A stretch of DNA of 15,523 nucleotides from Actinomycetota bacterium (GTDB taxonomy: Bacteria; Actinomycetota; Actinomycetes; Nanopelagicales; Nanopelagicaceae). Below, piece after piece: positions 1 through 7,224 of this stretch. Position numbers and translations under genes: made by a program. Numbering within the stretch: position 1 is the stretch's first letter; each line of letters starts with the position of its first letter. Where the stretch lies: assembly GCA_947488645.1 (NCBI GenBank), contig CANLAC010000008.1, forward strand, positions 1-15,523, read 5' to 3'. The notes below the pieces were generated by a model that worked only from the letters and a program-made list of their open reading frames with translations, was not told where the DNA came from and did no database searches.

Positions 1-1
1 T

Positions 2-100
2 GCTCTTATGGCAGCAGGCCTTGTCTTATTCCTTCTGACTTTGACGGTAAATGCTATTTCTGATGTATTGATCAATAAGTTTGGGAAAAAAGGCCGATGA
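2..100 (+). CDS. pstC: Phosphate ABC transporter permease PstC, C-terminal end (partial)
   Basis: Only the last 32 codons are in the window; the frame is open from base 2 and stops at TGA 98-100. The peptide has one strongly hydrophobic helix (GLVLFLLTLTVNAISDVLI) followed by a basic tail (NKFGKKGR), which is what the last membrane segment and cytoplasmic end of PstC look like. PstC pairs with PstA to form the inner-membrane channel of the high-affinity phosphate importer. Its stop overlaps the pstA start in an ATGA arrangement (97-100), so the two subunits are probably made by coupled translation. Identity rests on this short tail plus the pstA-pstB context. Confidence 0.85.
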   Translation, partial: ALMAAGLVLFLLTLTVNAISDVLINKFGKKGR

Positions 101-1146
101 CTCAAACTACTATTCCAAAACCTCAAAAACCTTGGGGCACATCAATTGCACAGCGATTGGCTACCGCGGCCATATTAGCTCTGGCCGCTGTTCTAGCAGG
201 TGCGGCTATAGAGTTCACAGGACTCAGTGGCAAGTTGGGTTTTGCCGCAGCATACTTTTTCTTCGCAAGTCTTTTGATTTTTGTGCAGCAACTACGTCTT
301 CGTGATTTAGCAGCTGCAAAGGATTCTCTGCTTAGCAGTTTTGCATTTCTGGCGATGACCATAACATTGATTCCGATTGTCAGTATTGTTTCAACAGTTT
401 TTCTTAAGGGCTATAAAGGAATCCACTTTGGCATGTTTACCAATGACATGACACTGGCATCTGTTAATGACCCTGTTACATCAGGTGGACTTTTACACGC
501 ACTAGTTGGAACCATCATTATGGTGGGCGTTGCGCTCATTGTTAGTTTCCCAATTGGTCTTTTGACAGCGCTTTACTTAACTGAGATTCGCGGCAGCCTA
601 GCTCGCCCAATTAAGTTTCTTGTCCAAGCAATGAGTGGTGTGCCATCTATTGTTGCTGGATTATTTATTCTTTCAATTTTGGTTATCCCTGTAACGCAAG
701 AGTTAAATGGCTTAATGGGGTCATTGGCATTAAGTATTTTGATGATTCCAACAATTGCGCGAACAGCAGAAGAAATGCTTCTTTTAATTCCAAATGATCT
801 TCGTGAAGCTGGAGTAGCACTGGGTGCTACTCAGTGGCGCACCGTTTCTGGAGTTGTGGTTCCTGCCGCCAAGAGTGGTTTGGTGACTGCGGTAATCCTT
901 GGTATTGCTCGCATCATCGGTGAAACAGCACCAATTCTTCTTGTTTCAGGTGGAGCAGATGCACTGAACTTCAATCCAGCCTCTGGCCCAATGGGCTCGC
1001 TGCCGTTTTATATTTGGAAAGCATTCCTTACAGGTGGAACAGAAGAGGCTTATGCACGAGCGTGGGGCGGAATGTTGATCTTGCTCATTCTGATTATGGT
1101 TTTGTTCGGACTTGCCCGGTACTTCAGCGGTAGAAAGGTAGTTTGA
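97..1146 (+). CDS. pstA: Phosphate ABC transporter permease PstA
   Basis: 349-residue integral membrane protein, the second channel-forming subunit of the PstSCAB phosphate importer. The C-terminal two thirds is a standard binding-protein-dependent permease domain with several hydrophobic helices and an EAA-type loop contacting the ATPase (LREAGVALGATQWRTVSGVV, around residues 230-250), followed by the typical IIGETAPILLVSGG segment. The first ~75 residues form an extra N-terminal section with two predicted membrane helices (about 20-40 and 48-68) before the usual PstA start; from memory such extensions occur in other actinobacterial PstA proteins, so I do not treat it as novel. It overlaps pstC by 4 nt and ends one base before the pstB ATG, so pstCAB is one transcription unit. 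Confidence 0.95.
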   Translation: MTQTTIPKPQKPWGTSIAQRLATAAILALAAVLAGAAIEFTGLSGKLGFAAAYFFFASLLIFVQQLRLRDLAAAKDSLLSSFAFLAMTITLIPIVSIVSTVFLKGYKGIHFGMFTNDMTLASVNDPVTSGGLLHALVGTIIMVGVALIVSFPIGLLTALYLTEIRGSLARPIKFLVQAMSGVPSIVAGLFILSILVIPVTQELNGLMGSLALSILMIPTIARTAEEMLLLIPNDLREAGVALGATQWRTVSGVVVPAAKSGLVTAVILGIARIIGETAPILLVSGGADALNFNPASGPMGSLPFYIWKAFLTGGTEEAYARAWGGMLILLILIMVLFGLARYFSGRKVV

Positions 1147-1147
1147 G

Positions 1148-2035
1148 ATGACGCCAACAGGAAATTCAAACAACGAAAACATGGAGAAAAAAATGCAGAC
1201 AACGACGCCATCATCTCTTGCATCAGTTGCAGGCAATCGTGAGCAACGAGTCCCAGGGACCAACCTTCTCGGCACAGGTCTTGAGACACGTGGAGTGCAC
1301 GCATGGTTTGGTACTAAGCATGTGCTCTCAGATGTTTCGTTGGACTTTGCTGCCGGTACCGTCACCGCGCTAATCGGACCTTCAGGCTGCGGAAAGTCAA
1401 CGTATTTGCGCACACTAAACCGTATGCACGAATTCATTCCAACGGCTGCACTTGCTGGCGAAGTTCTACTAGATGGCAAGGATATTTACGCACCAGGAAC
1501 TGATGTAACAAAGATCCGCCTACGTGTTGGCATGGTTTTCCAGAAGCCAAACCCATTCCCATCTATGACCATTGGTGAGAATGTTTTGTCTGGACTCAAG
1601 CTGGCTCAACTCAAGAAGAGCAATACCGATGAACTACTCGAGTCATGTCTGGTACGTGCAGGTCTTTGGACTGAGGTTAAGGATCGCCTTGGCGAGCACG
1701 GCGGTGCACTCTCTGGTGGACAGCAACAACGTTTGTGTATTGCACGTGCATTGGCTGTTGAGCCTCAAGTTCTTTTGATGGATGAGCCATGTTCTGCCCT
1801 TGACCCAGGATCAACTTTTAGAATTGAACAGACAATTTCCGAGTTGGCTAAGTCAATGACGATTGTCATCGTGACTCACAATATGCAGCAAGCTGCTCGC
1901 GTAGCTGACTACACAGCCTTCTTCCTATCTGACGGTGGCCCAGGAGTCATGGTTGAGACCGCTCCAACGAGCAAAATCTTCTCTTCACCAACAGATAAGC
2001 GCACCGAGGATTATGTGACAGGGCGTTTCGGATAA
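1148..2035 (+). CDS. pstB: Phosphate import ATP-binding protein PstB
   Basis: 295-residue cytoplasmic ABC ATPase that powers phosphate import through PstCA. All motifs are present: Walker A GPSGCGKST (77-85), Q-loop FQKPNPFP (131-138), signature LSGGQQQR (178-185), Walker B VLLMDEPCSALDP (198-210) and the H-loop His234. FQKPNPFPMS-like Q-loops and MDEPCSALDP are hallmarks of PstB. The start is uncertain: ATG 1148 has a modest AAAGG nine bases upstream, while the in-frame ATG at 1193 has GGAG six bases upstream; conserved sequence only begins near residue 45, so the first 15 residues may not be translated. The stop is 8 bases before the PHO-box-like repeats upstream of pstS and no terminator lies between, so pstB transcripts may read into pstS. 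Confidence 0.96.
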   Translation: MTPTGNSNNENMEKKMQTTTPSSLASVAGNREQRVPGTNLLGTGLETRGVHAWFGTKHVLSDVSLDFAAGTVTALIGPSGCGKSTYLRTLNRMHEFIPTAALAGEVLLDGKDIYAPGTDVTKIRLRVGMVFQKPNPFPSMTIGENVLSGLKLAQLKKSNTDELLESCLVRAGLWTEVKDRLGEHGGALSGGQQQRLCIARALAVEPQVLLMDEPCSALDPGSTFRIEQTISELAKSMTIVIVTHNMQQAARVADYTAFFLSDGGPGVMVETAPTSKIFSSPTDKRTEDYVTGRFG

Positions 2036-2043
2036 CACCTGTT

Positions 2044-2098
2044 GTTCACCTAAGGTAAGGGTTTTGTTAACTTAGTTCTTGCCTAAATGTAACTCTGG
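2044..2098 (+). promoter_or_regulatory. PHO-box-like 11-nt repeat array upstream of pstS
   Basis: Read in 11-nt steps, the segment gives GTTCACCTAAG (2044), GTAAGGGTTTT (2055), GTTAACTTAGT (2066) and TCTTGCCTAAA (2077). Units 1 and 3 share GTTMACYTAG and lie exactly 22 bp apart. Actinobacterial PhoP boxes (best studied in Streptomyces) are tandem 11-nt units beginning GTTCACC, so this is a plausible operator for phosphate-starvation induction of pstS. The assignment rests on resemblance and on the neighbouring gene. A -35-like TTGCCT (2079-2084) falls in the fourth unit, but no convincing -10 was found. Confidence 0.55.
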
Positions 2099-2105
2099 CT
2101 GATTA

Positions 2106-2142
2106 CTTTCGTAGATGTAAACGTCTTACCCTCCTACGAAAG
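2106..2142 (+). promoter_or_regulatory. Inverted repeat in the pstS leader overlapping the Shine-Dalgarno
   Basis: CTTTCGTAG (2106-2114) and CTACGAAAG (2134-2142) are perfect 9-bp inverted repeats with a 19-nt loop. The right arm includes most of the GAAAGG Shine-Dalgarno (2138-2143), seven bases before the pstS ATG at 2150. In RNA this hairpin would bury the ribosome binding site; in DNA it could be an operator instead. There is no U-tract after it, so it is not a terminator. No match to a riboswitch family I know. Confidence 0.5.
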
Positions 2143-2149
2143 GTATTAA

Positions 2150-3298
2150 ATGAAGTTTTCACTTAAGGCAAAAGCATTCGCTGTTGCCGCAGTAATCGCA
2201 GTTTCATCTGCACAACCAGCACACGCTGTTGATCTAGCGGGCTCAGGTGCATCATTTGTGGTTCCTCTAGTAGAGGCTTGCAAGGCAGGCTTTGCTAAGA
2301 AGTCCGGACACTCATTTGTTTACACATCAACCGGTTCAGGAACAGGCAAGAACAACTCCGATAACAAAATTGGAGATTTTTGGTTTTCAGATTCAGCACA
2401 CACAGGTGCTAACAAGCGCTCAACAATTTTCCATGCACCAATCGTTGCAGCTCCAATTGCAGTTCTAGTTAACCTTCCTGCAAAGAAGGACATCTACCTT
2501 TCTTCAACTACGGTTGCAAAGATTTTCTCAGGTGCAATTACAAAGTGGAACGATCCAGCAATCGTTGCTGATAACAACCGCTCTGTTAAGACAACCGTTT
2601 ACAAGAAGACTGCATCAGGAAACGTTGCTGTAGATAAGAGCGGAAAACCAATTGTTCTCCGTGAAGCTTCAAAAAACATTTACTACACACTTCCTAACAA
2701 GCCAATCAAGGTTGTTTTCCGTTCAGACACTTCAGGAACTTCAAACAACTTTACACGCTTCATGAATGGTGTGGCTCCAACAGTTTGGACAAAGCCAGCT
2801 AACGATGCATTCACAACTGCGTTCCCAGGAAACATCAACGACACTGCAAACATCGGTCGTATTGTTGGTGCAAACGGTTCACAGGGTGTTGCAACACTTG
2901 CTGCGAAGTCTCCATACTCAATCACTTATGCAGAAAAGCAATGGGGAACATCATTTGGTCTCCGCGCTGCATACGTTGGAAATGCTTCTGGAAACTTCAC
3001 ATACCCAGATTCAGCTGCAACATCAGCGTTCCTAGGCGAGGCTAAGCAAGCTGCTGACGGAATCGTTACTTTTGACTACAACACAAAGATTGCAGGCGCA
3101 TACCCAATTGGAGTTGTTAGCTACATGTTGCTAGAAACTTCATATGCAGACAAGACAAAGGGAACAGCAGTTAAAGAACTCGCTGAGTACTTCTTGTCGT
3201 CAGAGTGTGCAACAGCTGCAGCCCCAAGTGGTTTTATTGCTATCGAGGGCACATTCCTTGCTAAGGCGAAAGAACTACTCGCACGAGCAAACAAGTAA
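2150..3298 (+). CDS. pstS: Phosphate-binding protein PstS, secreted
   Basis: 382-residue extracytoplasmic substrate-binding protein that captures phosphate for PstCAB. The N-terminus is a classical signal peptide (basic MKFSLKAK, hydrophobic 9-19, probable cleavage after AHA at 26). Family motifs follow: GSGASF (31-36), a Ser/Thr/Gly loop TGSGTG (61-66), FSDSA (79-83), the highly characteristic KIFSGAITKWNDPAI (124-138) and RSDTSGTSNNFTRFM (181-195), which supply the phosphate-contacting loops. An insertion rich in Lys/Thr (about 146-172) separates the last two. There is no lipobox cysteine at the cleavage site, so it should be released or held by partners instead of being lipid-anchored as in most Gram-positive PstS. 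The gene follows pstB instead of preceding pstC, and has its own candidate regulatory region and terminator. Confidence 0.95.
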   Translation: MKFSLKAKAFAVAAVIAVSSAQPAHAVDLAGSGASFVVPLVEACKAGFAKKSGHSFVYTSTGSGTGKNNSDNKIGDFWFSDSAHTGANKRSTIFHAPIVAAPIAVLVNLPAKKDIYLSSTTVAKIFSGAITKWNDPAIVADNNRSVKTTVYKKTASGNVAVDKSGKPIVLREASKNIYYTLPNKPIKVVFRSDTSGTSNNFTRFMNGVAPTVWTKPANDAFTTAFPGNINDTANIGRIVGANGSQGVATLAAKSPYSITYAEKQWGTSFGLRAAYVGNASGNFTYPDSAATSAFLGEAKQAADGIVTFDYNTKIAGAYPIGVVSYMLLETSYADKTKGTAVKELAEYFLSSECATAAAPSGFIAIEGTFLAKAKELLARANK

Positions 3299-3317
3299 TC
3301 TAAAACTCAATAAATAA

Positions 3318-3361
3318 ATAAAAGAACCCAGGGCCGCGAGGGTAGCCCTGGGTTCTTTTAT
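3318..3361. terminator. Strong intrinsic terminator, pstS (+) and tRNA-Arg (-)
   Basis: A perfect stem of up to 17 bp runs from ATAAAAGAACCCAGGGC (3318-3334) to its complement (3345-3361) around a 10-nt loop. The outer stem is A-rich on the left and T-rich on the right, so a U-run is produced from either strand. It lies 20 bp after the pstS stop and 16 bp beyond the 3' end of the oppositely oriented tRNA gene, so it probably ends both transcripts. Confidence 0.92.
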
Positions 3362-3376
3362 GTTTTAAAACTGCTG

Positions 3377-3450
3377 CGCGCCTGGCAGGAATCGAACCTG
3401 CGACAACCCGCTTAGAAGGCGGGTGCTCTATCCGACTGAGCTACAGGCGC
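3377..3450 (-). tRNA. tRNA-Arg (anticodon UCU)
   Basis: On the minus strand a full cloverleaf can be drawn: acceptor GCGCCTG/CAGGCGC (7 bp), D arm GCTC/GAGC, anticodon stem CCCGC/GCGGG around the loop CTTCTAA, T arm GCAGG/CCTGC around TTCGATT, and discriminator G at 3377. The anticodon is TCT, reading AGA (and AGG by wobble) as arginine. The CCA tail is not encoded. AGA codons are scarce in the neighbouring genes, which fits a single-copy minor Arg tRNA. Confidence 0.97.
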
Positions 3451-3492
3451 TTGTAGGAGGGTCGTAATGCATAGTCTACCCGTCACTACCAC

Positions 3493-3498
3493 TAAGGT
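3493..3498 (+). promoter_or_regulatory. Candidate -10 box of the ettA operon (leaderless)
   Basis: TAAGGT matches the actinobacterial TANNNT -10 consensus and ends 8 bases before the ettA ATG at 3507, placing a start site at or within a base or two of the initiation codon. No good Shine-Dalgarno precedes the ATG, which agrees with leaderless translation. No clear -35 is seen, which is common in this phylum. Confidence 0.45.
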
Positions 3499-3506
3499 TT
3501 CATTCC

Positions 3507-5174
3507 ATGGCTGAGTTCATTTATACGATGAAGAAGGCGCGTAAAGCGCACGGTGACAAGGTCATCCTTGATGACGTCACGATTATGTTTTACCCGGGCG
3601 CCAAGATTGGTGTGGTCGGTCCCAACGGTGCGGGTAAGTCAACTGTTTTGCAGATCATGGCCGGCTTACAGCAACCATCAAATGGTGAGGCCTACTTAAC
3701 CCCCGGCTACACCGTGGGAATCTTGCTGCAAGAGCCACAGCTCAATGAATCTAAAAATGTTATTGATAACGTTAAAGAGGGCGTTGCAGAAACTGTTGCA
3801 ATGCTTGCGCGCTTTGATGAGATTAGCGCCGAGATGGCAAATCCAGATGCAGACTATGACACTTTGTTGGCCGAGATGGGAAACCTTCAAGAGCAACTTG
3901 ATCACCGCAATGCCTGGGAGCTTGATTCACAGTTAGAACAAGCAATGGATGCGCTTCGTTGCCCACCACCTGATGCTGATGTTTCTGTGCTTTCTGGTGG
4001 AGAAAAGCGCCGTGTTGCTTTATGTAAATTGCTATTGCAAGCACCAGATTTACTTCTATTAGATGAGCCAACAAACCACTTAGATGCAGAATCAGTTCTA
4101 TGGCTTGAACAGCACCTCAATAAGTATGCAGGCGCAGTTGTTGCGATCACGCACGATAGATACTTCTTGGACAATGTTGCACAGTGGATTCTTGAACTAG
4201 ACCGTGGCCGTGCCTATCCCTATGAAGGCAATTACTCGACCTACCTTGAAACAAAGGCAGCTCGTTTAAAGGTTGAAGGTCAAAAGGATGCAAAGCGCGC
4301 AAAGCGTTTGGCAGAAGAGCTTGATTGGGTTCGTCAAAATGCAAAGGGTCGCCAAGCAAAATCAAAGGCACGCCTTGCGCGATATGAAGAGATGGCAGCC
4401 GAGGCTGACAAGATGCGCAAACTCGACTTTGAAGAGATTCAGATTCCACCTGGCCCACGTCTTGGAAATGTTGTTATTGAAGTTAACAACTTAACAAAGG
4501 GCTACGGAGATCGTGTTTTAATTGAAGATCTTTCATTTACTCTGCCACGTAACGGAATTGTTGGAATCATTGGTCCAAACGGTGCTGGTAAGACAACGCT
4601 GTTTAAGACTTTGATGGGTATGGAAACTGCTGATTCTGGTGCGGTAAAAATTGGCGAGACTGTAAAGATTTCTTACGTTGACCAGAGTCGTGGTGGCATT
4701 GATCCTAAGAAGTCGCTGTGGGAAGTTGTTTCAGATGGGCAGGACTTTATTAAGGTCGGCCAAGTCGAAATGCCATCTCGTGCCTATGTCTCATGCTTTG
4801 GTTTCAAGGGCCCAGATCAGCAAAAAGCTGCCGGTATTTTGTCAGGTGGAGAACGTAACCGTTTGAACTTGGCGTTAACCCTTAAGCAAGGTGGAAACCT
4901 GTTGCTGCTGGATGAGCCAACAAATGATTTAGATGTTGAAACACTGGGATCACTAGAAAATGCGCTGCTGGAATTTCCTGGTTGTGCCGTAGTGATCTCT
5001 CACGATCGATGGTTTCTTGACCGTGTAGCAACTCACATCTTGGCCTATGAGGGTGAAGCAAAGTGGTTCTGGTTTGAAGGAAACTTTGAAAGCTATGAAG
5101 AAAACAAACGTGAGCGATTGGGCGCTGAAGCATCTCGCCCACATCGCATGACATATAGAAAGTTGACCCGCTAA
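3507..5174 (+). CDS. ettA: Energy-dependent translational throttle EttA (ABC-F ATPase)
   Basis: 555-residue cytoplasmic ABC-F protein with two ATPase domains and no membrane segment. Domain 1: Walker A GPNGAGKST (38-46), signature LSGGEKRR (162-169), Walker B LLLLDEPTNHLD (182-193), switch His216. Domain 2: GPNGAGKTT (356-364), LSGGER (445-450), LLLLDEPTNDLD (465-476), His499. The insert between Walker A and signature of domain 1 (about 95-140) is the EttA-type arm, and the basic linker 245-310 (rich in KAKR/ARLARYEE) is the P-site tRNA interaction motif. Known family role: binds the ribosomal E site in the ADP/ATP-sensing state and gates the first elongation step. The overall length and PTNHLD/PTNDLD pair match EttA closely. 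First gene of a five-gene operon; its TAA overlaps the next ATG (TAATG). Confidence 0.95.
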   Translation: MAEFIYTMKKARKAHGDKVILDDVTIMFYPGAKIGVVGPNGAGKSTVLQIMAGLQQPSNGEAYLTPGYTVGILLQEPQLNESKNVIDNVKEGVAETVAMLARFDEISAEMANPDADYDTLLAEMGNLQEQLDHRNAWELDSQLEQAMDALRCPPPDADVSVLSGGEKRRVALCKLLLQAPDLLLLDEPTNHLDAESVLWLEQHLNKYAGAVVAITHDRYFLDNVAQWILELDRGRAYPYEGNYSTYLETKAARLKVEGQKDAKRAKRLAEELDWVRQNAKGRQAKSKARLARYEEMAAEADKMRKLDFEEIQIPPGPRLGNVVIEVNNLTKGYGDRVLIEDLSFTLPRNGIVGIIGPNGAGKTTLFKTLMGMETADSGAVKIGETVKISYVDQSRGGIDPKKSLWEVVSDGQDFIKVGQVEMPSRAYVSCFGFKGPDQQKAAGILSGGERNRLNLALTLKQGGNLLLLDEPTNDLDVETLGSLENALLEFPGCAVVISHDRWFLDRVATHILAYEGEAKWFWFEGNFESYEENKRERLGAEASRPHRMTYRKLTR

Positions 5175-5545
5175 TGAGATTTACGAATAAGCAGTATGTG
5201 CGCTGGGGCGATCTAGATGCATTTGGTCATGTTAATAACTCAACATATTTAATCTTTGCTCAAGAGGCCCGCTATGCCTGGTCAAAGATGATTGAAATGG
5301 TTGTGGCTAGAGCAGAGGTTGATTTCATTGCTCCGATCTATACCGGTGATATCTATATCGATGTTGAAATCTGGGTTAATAAAATTGGTACATCTTCATT
5401 TGGAGTGACCTATGAAATGAAAAATGGGGATGAGCTTTTGGCAGTTGTTAAAACTGTTCAAGTAACTGTTTCGATGGATACCAAAAAATCGCGGCCTATC
5501 AATGATGCTGAGCGCGAATTCCTAAACAAATACCTGGAGAGTTAA
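5174..5545 (+). CDS. Acyl-CoA thioesterase, 4HBT/YbgC-like hot-dog fold
   Basis: 123-residue single-domain hot-dog protein. The N-terminal motif RWGDLDAFGHVNNSTYLIF (10-28) is the 4-hydroxybenzoyl-CoA/YbgC-type thioesterase signature, with Asp15 in the position of the catalytic Asp and the GHVNN helix start following. The middle (VDFIAPIYTGDIYIDVEIWV) forms the usual beta strands. Family members cleave acyl-CoA thioesters in the cytoplasm; the acyl substrate cannot be read from the sequence. Its ATG shares a base with the ettA stop and its own stop is 2 bp before the glucosidase ATG. A short hot-dog protein next to the EttA gene also occurs, as I recall, at Rv2475c/Rv2477c in M. tuberculosis. 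Confidence 0.88.
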   Translation: MRFTNKQYVRWGDLDAFGHVNNSTYLIFAQEARYAWSKMIEMVVARAEVDFIAPIYTGDIYIDVEIWVNKIGTSSFGVTYEMKNGDELLAVVKTVQVTVSMDTKKSRPINDAEREFLNKYLES

Positions 5546-5547
5546 CA

Positions 5548-7224
5548 ATGGCACCACTAGCACCACGAACCGAGCGTCCATGGTGGAGAGATGCGGTTAC
5601 CTACCAGATCTATCCACGCTCATTTGCTGATGCAAATGGCGATGGAATTGGTGATGTTGAAGGTATTCGTTCACGCCTTCCATATTTAAAATCACTCGGT
5701 ATTGATGCAATTTGGATTTCTCCTTGGTATCCATCACCACAACATGATCATGGCTATGACGTTGCTGATTACATGGATATCGAGCCTGCCTATGGAACAT
5801 TGGCACAAGCAGAACAACTCATTAAAGAGACTCATGATTTTGGAATCAAGTTCATTGTGGACATTGTTCCTAATCACACATCAAGTGATCACAAGTGGTT
5901 CCAAGAAGCGTTAGCTGCAAAGCCTGGATCAAAAGAGCGTGATCGCTATATGTTCCGTGATGGCAAAGGTAAAAACGGAGATTTGCCACCTAATAACTGG
6001 GAAGCAGTATTTGGCGGACCTGCTTGGCAACGTGTCATCGAAGCAGATGGCACACCAGGGCAGTGGTACTTGCACCTGTTTGCAGTTGAACAACCAGATT
6101 TAAATTGGGAAAACCAAGAAGTTAAAGATCATCTAGAAGATGTTTTGAAGTTTTGGTTAGACCGCGGTGTTGATGGCTTCCGCATCGATGTTGCCCACGG
6201 AATGATCAAAGAAGCAGGATTACCAGATATTCGCATTGATCCAACAGCATCAATGCTGGGCACAGAGCACAAACCTTTCTGGGATCAAGAAGGCGTCCAC
6301 GATATTTATCGTTCATGGCGCAAAATCTTTGATTCCTATCCAGGAGATCGCATGGCTGTTGCTGAAGCGTGGGTAAGTCCAGCATCTCGCATTGCGCGTT
6401 ATGTGCGCGCAGACGAGTTACAGAACTCATTTAACTTTGAAATGCTCACAACGCTGTGGGATGCCAAGCAGATTAAGACAAAGATTGATAACTCCATTGA
6501 AGCGCTAGCAGAGGTGGGTGCCCCTACATCATGGGTATTTAACAACCACGATGTTGTGCGCTCAGTTGATCGCCTTGATCTTGGATTAACTAACCACGGT
6601 GATACAACGTTTTCTCGTCAAGGAGACCCAAAGAAACTCAACATTGCCCGCGGAACATTGCGTGCTCGTAGTGCAACCTTGATGACGCTGGCATTGCCTG
6701 GTGGAACATATTTGTATCAAGGCGAAGAAATTGGTTTGCCCGAGGTGCGCGATCTTCCTGAAGATCGTTTAACTGATCCACGGTGGAAGATGAGTGGTTT
6801 CCAAGATCGCGGTCGTGATGGTTGCCGCGTTCCGTTGCCTTGGTCTGCTGATCCCAAGGGTGGGTTTGGTTTTTCAACAAATGACGATCTAAAACTTTCT
6901 GAATCATGGTTGCCACAATCTCCTTGGATGGGCAAGTACGCAGTTGATACACAAGATGGTGTTGAAGGATCAACGCTAACGATGTATCGCCAAGCACTTG
7001 CTATTCGTAAGGCTGAAGCAGGCCTTGGTGATGGTCCAATGGAATGGATTGAAGCTGGCACAGATGTTGTTGCCTTTGAACGCCCAGGAGATTTTGCCTG
7101 CTACATCAACTTCGGTGCACCTATTGAATTACCAAGTAACAGCCAAATCTTGGTTGCAAGTGGACCGGTAACAGGACACACATTGCCAACAGACACTGCC
7201 GTCTGGGTTCGGTTAATTCCATAA
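5548..7224 (+). CDS. aglA: GH13 alpha-glucosidase / oligo-1,6-glucosidase family
   Basis: 558-residue cytoplasmic glycoside hydrolase without a signal peptide. The (beta/alpha)8 domain shows the Ca-binding-type loop DANGDGIGD (28-36), region I DIVPNH (105-110), the QPDLNW motif (182-187) typical of the oligo-1,6-glucosidase side of GH13, region II GFRIDVAHG with nucleophile Asp214, region III AEAW with acid/base Glu273, and region IV FNNHD with Asp335. A small C-terminal beta domain completes it. Val215 after the nucleophile is the residue associated with alpha-1,6 preference in related enzymes, but specificity between maltose, isomaltose, sucrose and trehalose is not decidable here. A good GGAG ribosome site lies upstream. 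The gene sits between the thioesterase and a transporter, coupled to the latter by TAATG. Confidence 0.92.
   Translation: MAPLAPRTERPWWRDAVTYQIYPRSFADANGDGIGDVEGIRSRLPYLKSLGIDAIWISPWYPSPQHDHGYDVADYMDIEPAYGTLAQAEQLIKETHDFGIKFIVDIVPNHTSSDHKWFQEALAAKPGSKERDRYMFRDGKGKNGDLPPNNWEAVFGGPAWQRVIEADGTPGQWYLHLFAVEQPDLNWENQEVKDHLEDVLKFWLDRGVDGFRIDVAHGMIKEAGLPDIRIDPTASMLGTEHKPFWDQEGVHDIYRSWRKIFDSYPGDRMAVAEAWVSPASRIARYVRADELQNSFNFEMLTTLWDAKQIKTKIDNSIEALAEVGAPTSWVFNNHDVVRSVDRLDLGLTNHGDTTFSRQGDPKKLNIARGTLRARSATLMTLALPGGTYLYQGEEIGLPEVRDLPEDRLTDPRWKMSGFQDRGRDGCRVPLPWSADPKGGFGFSTNDDLKLSESWLPQSPWMGKYAVDTQDGVEGSTLTMYRQALAIRKAEAGLGDGPMEWIEAGTDVVAFERPGDFACYINFGAPIELPSNSQILVASGPVTGHTLPTDTAVWVRLIP

Noticed and set aside
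946..1479. Minus-strand frame of 177 codons across the pstA/pstB junction
   Set aside because: Spans two well-supported genes on the other strand, composition is not protein-like, and no homologous motif is present.
6638..7061. Overlapping minus-strand frames inside the alpha-glucosidase gene
   Set aside because: Shadows of a conserved GH13 coding sequence, with no ribosome site or recognisable domain.
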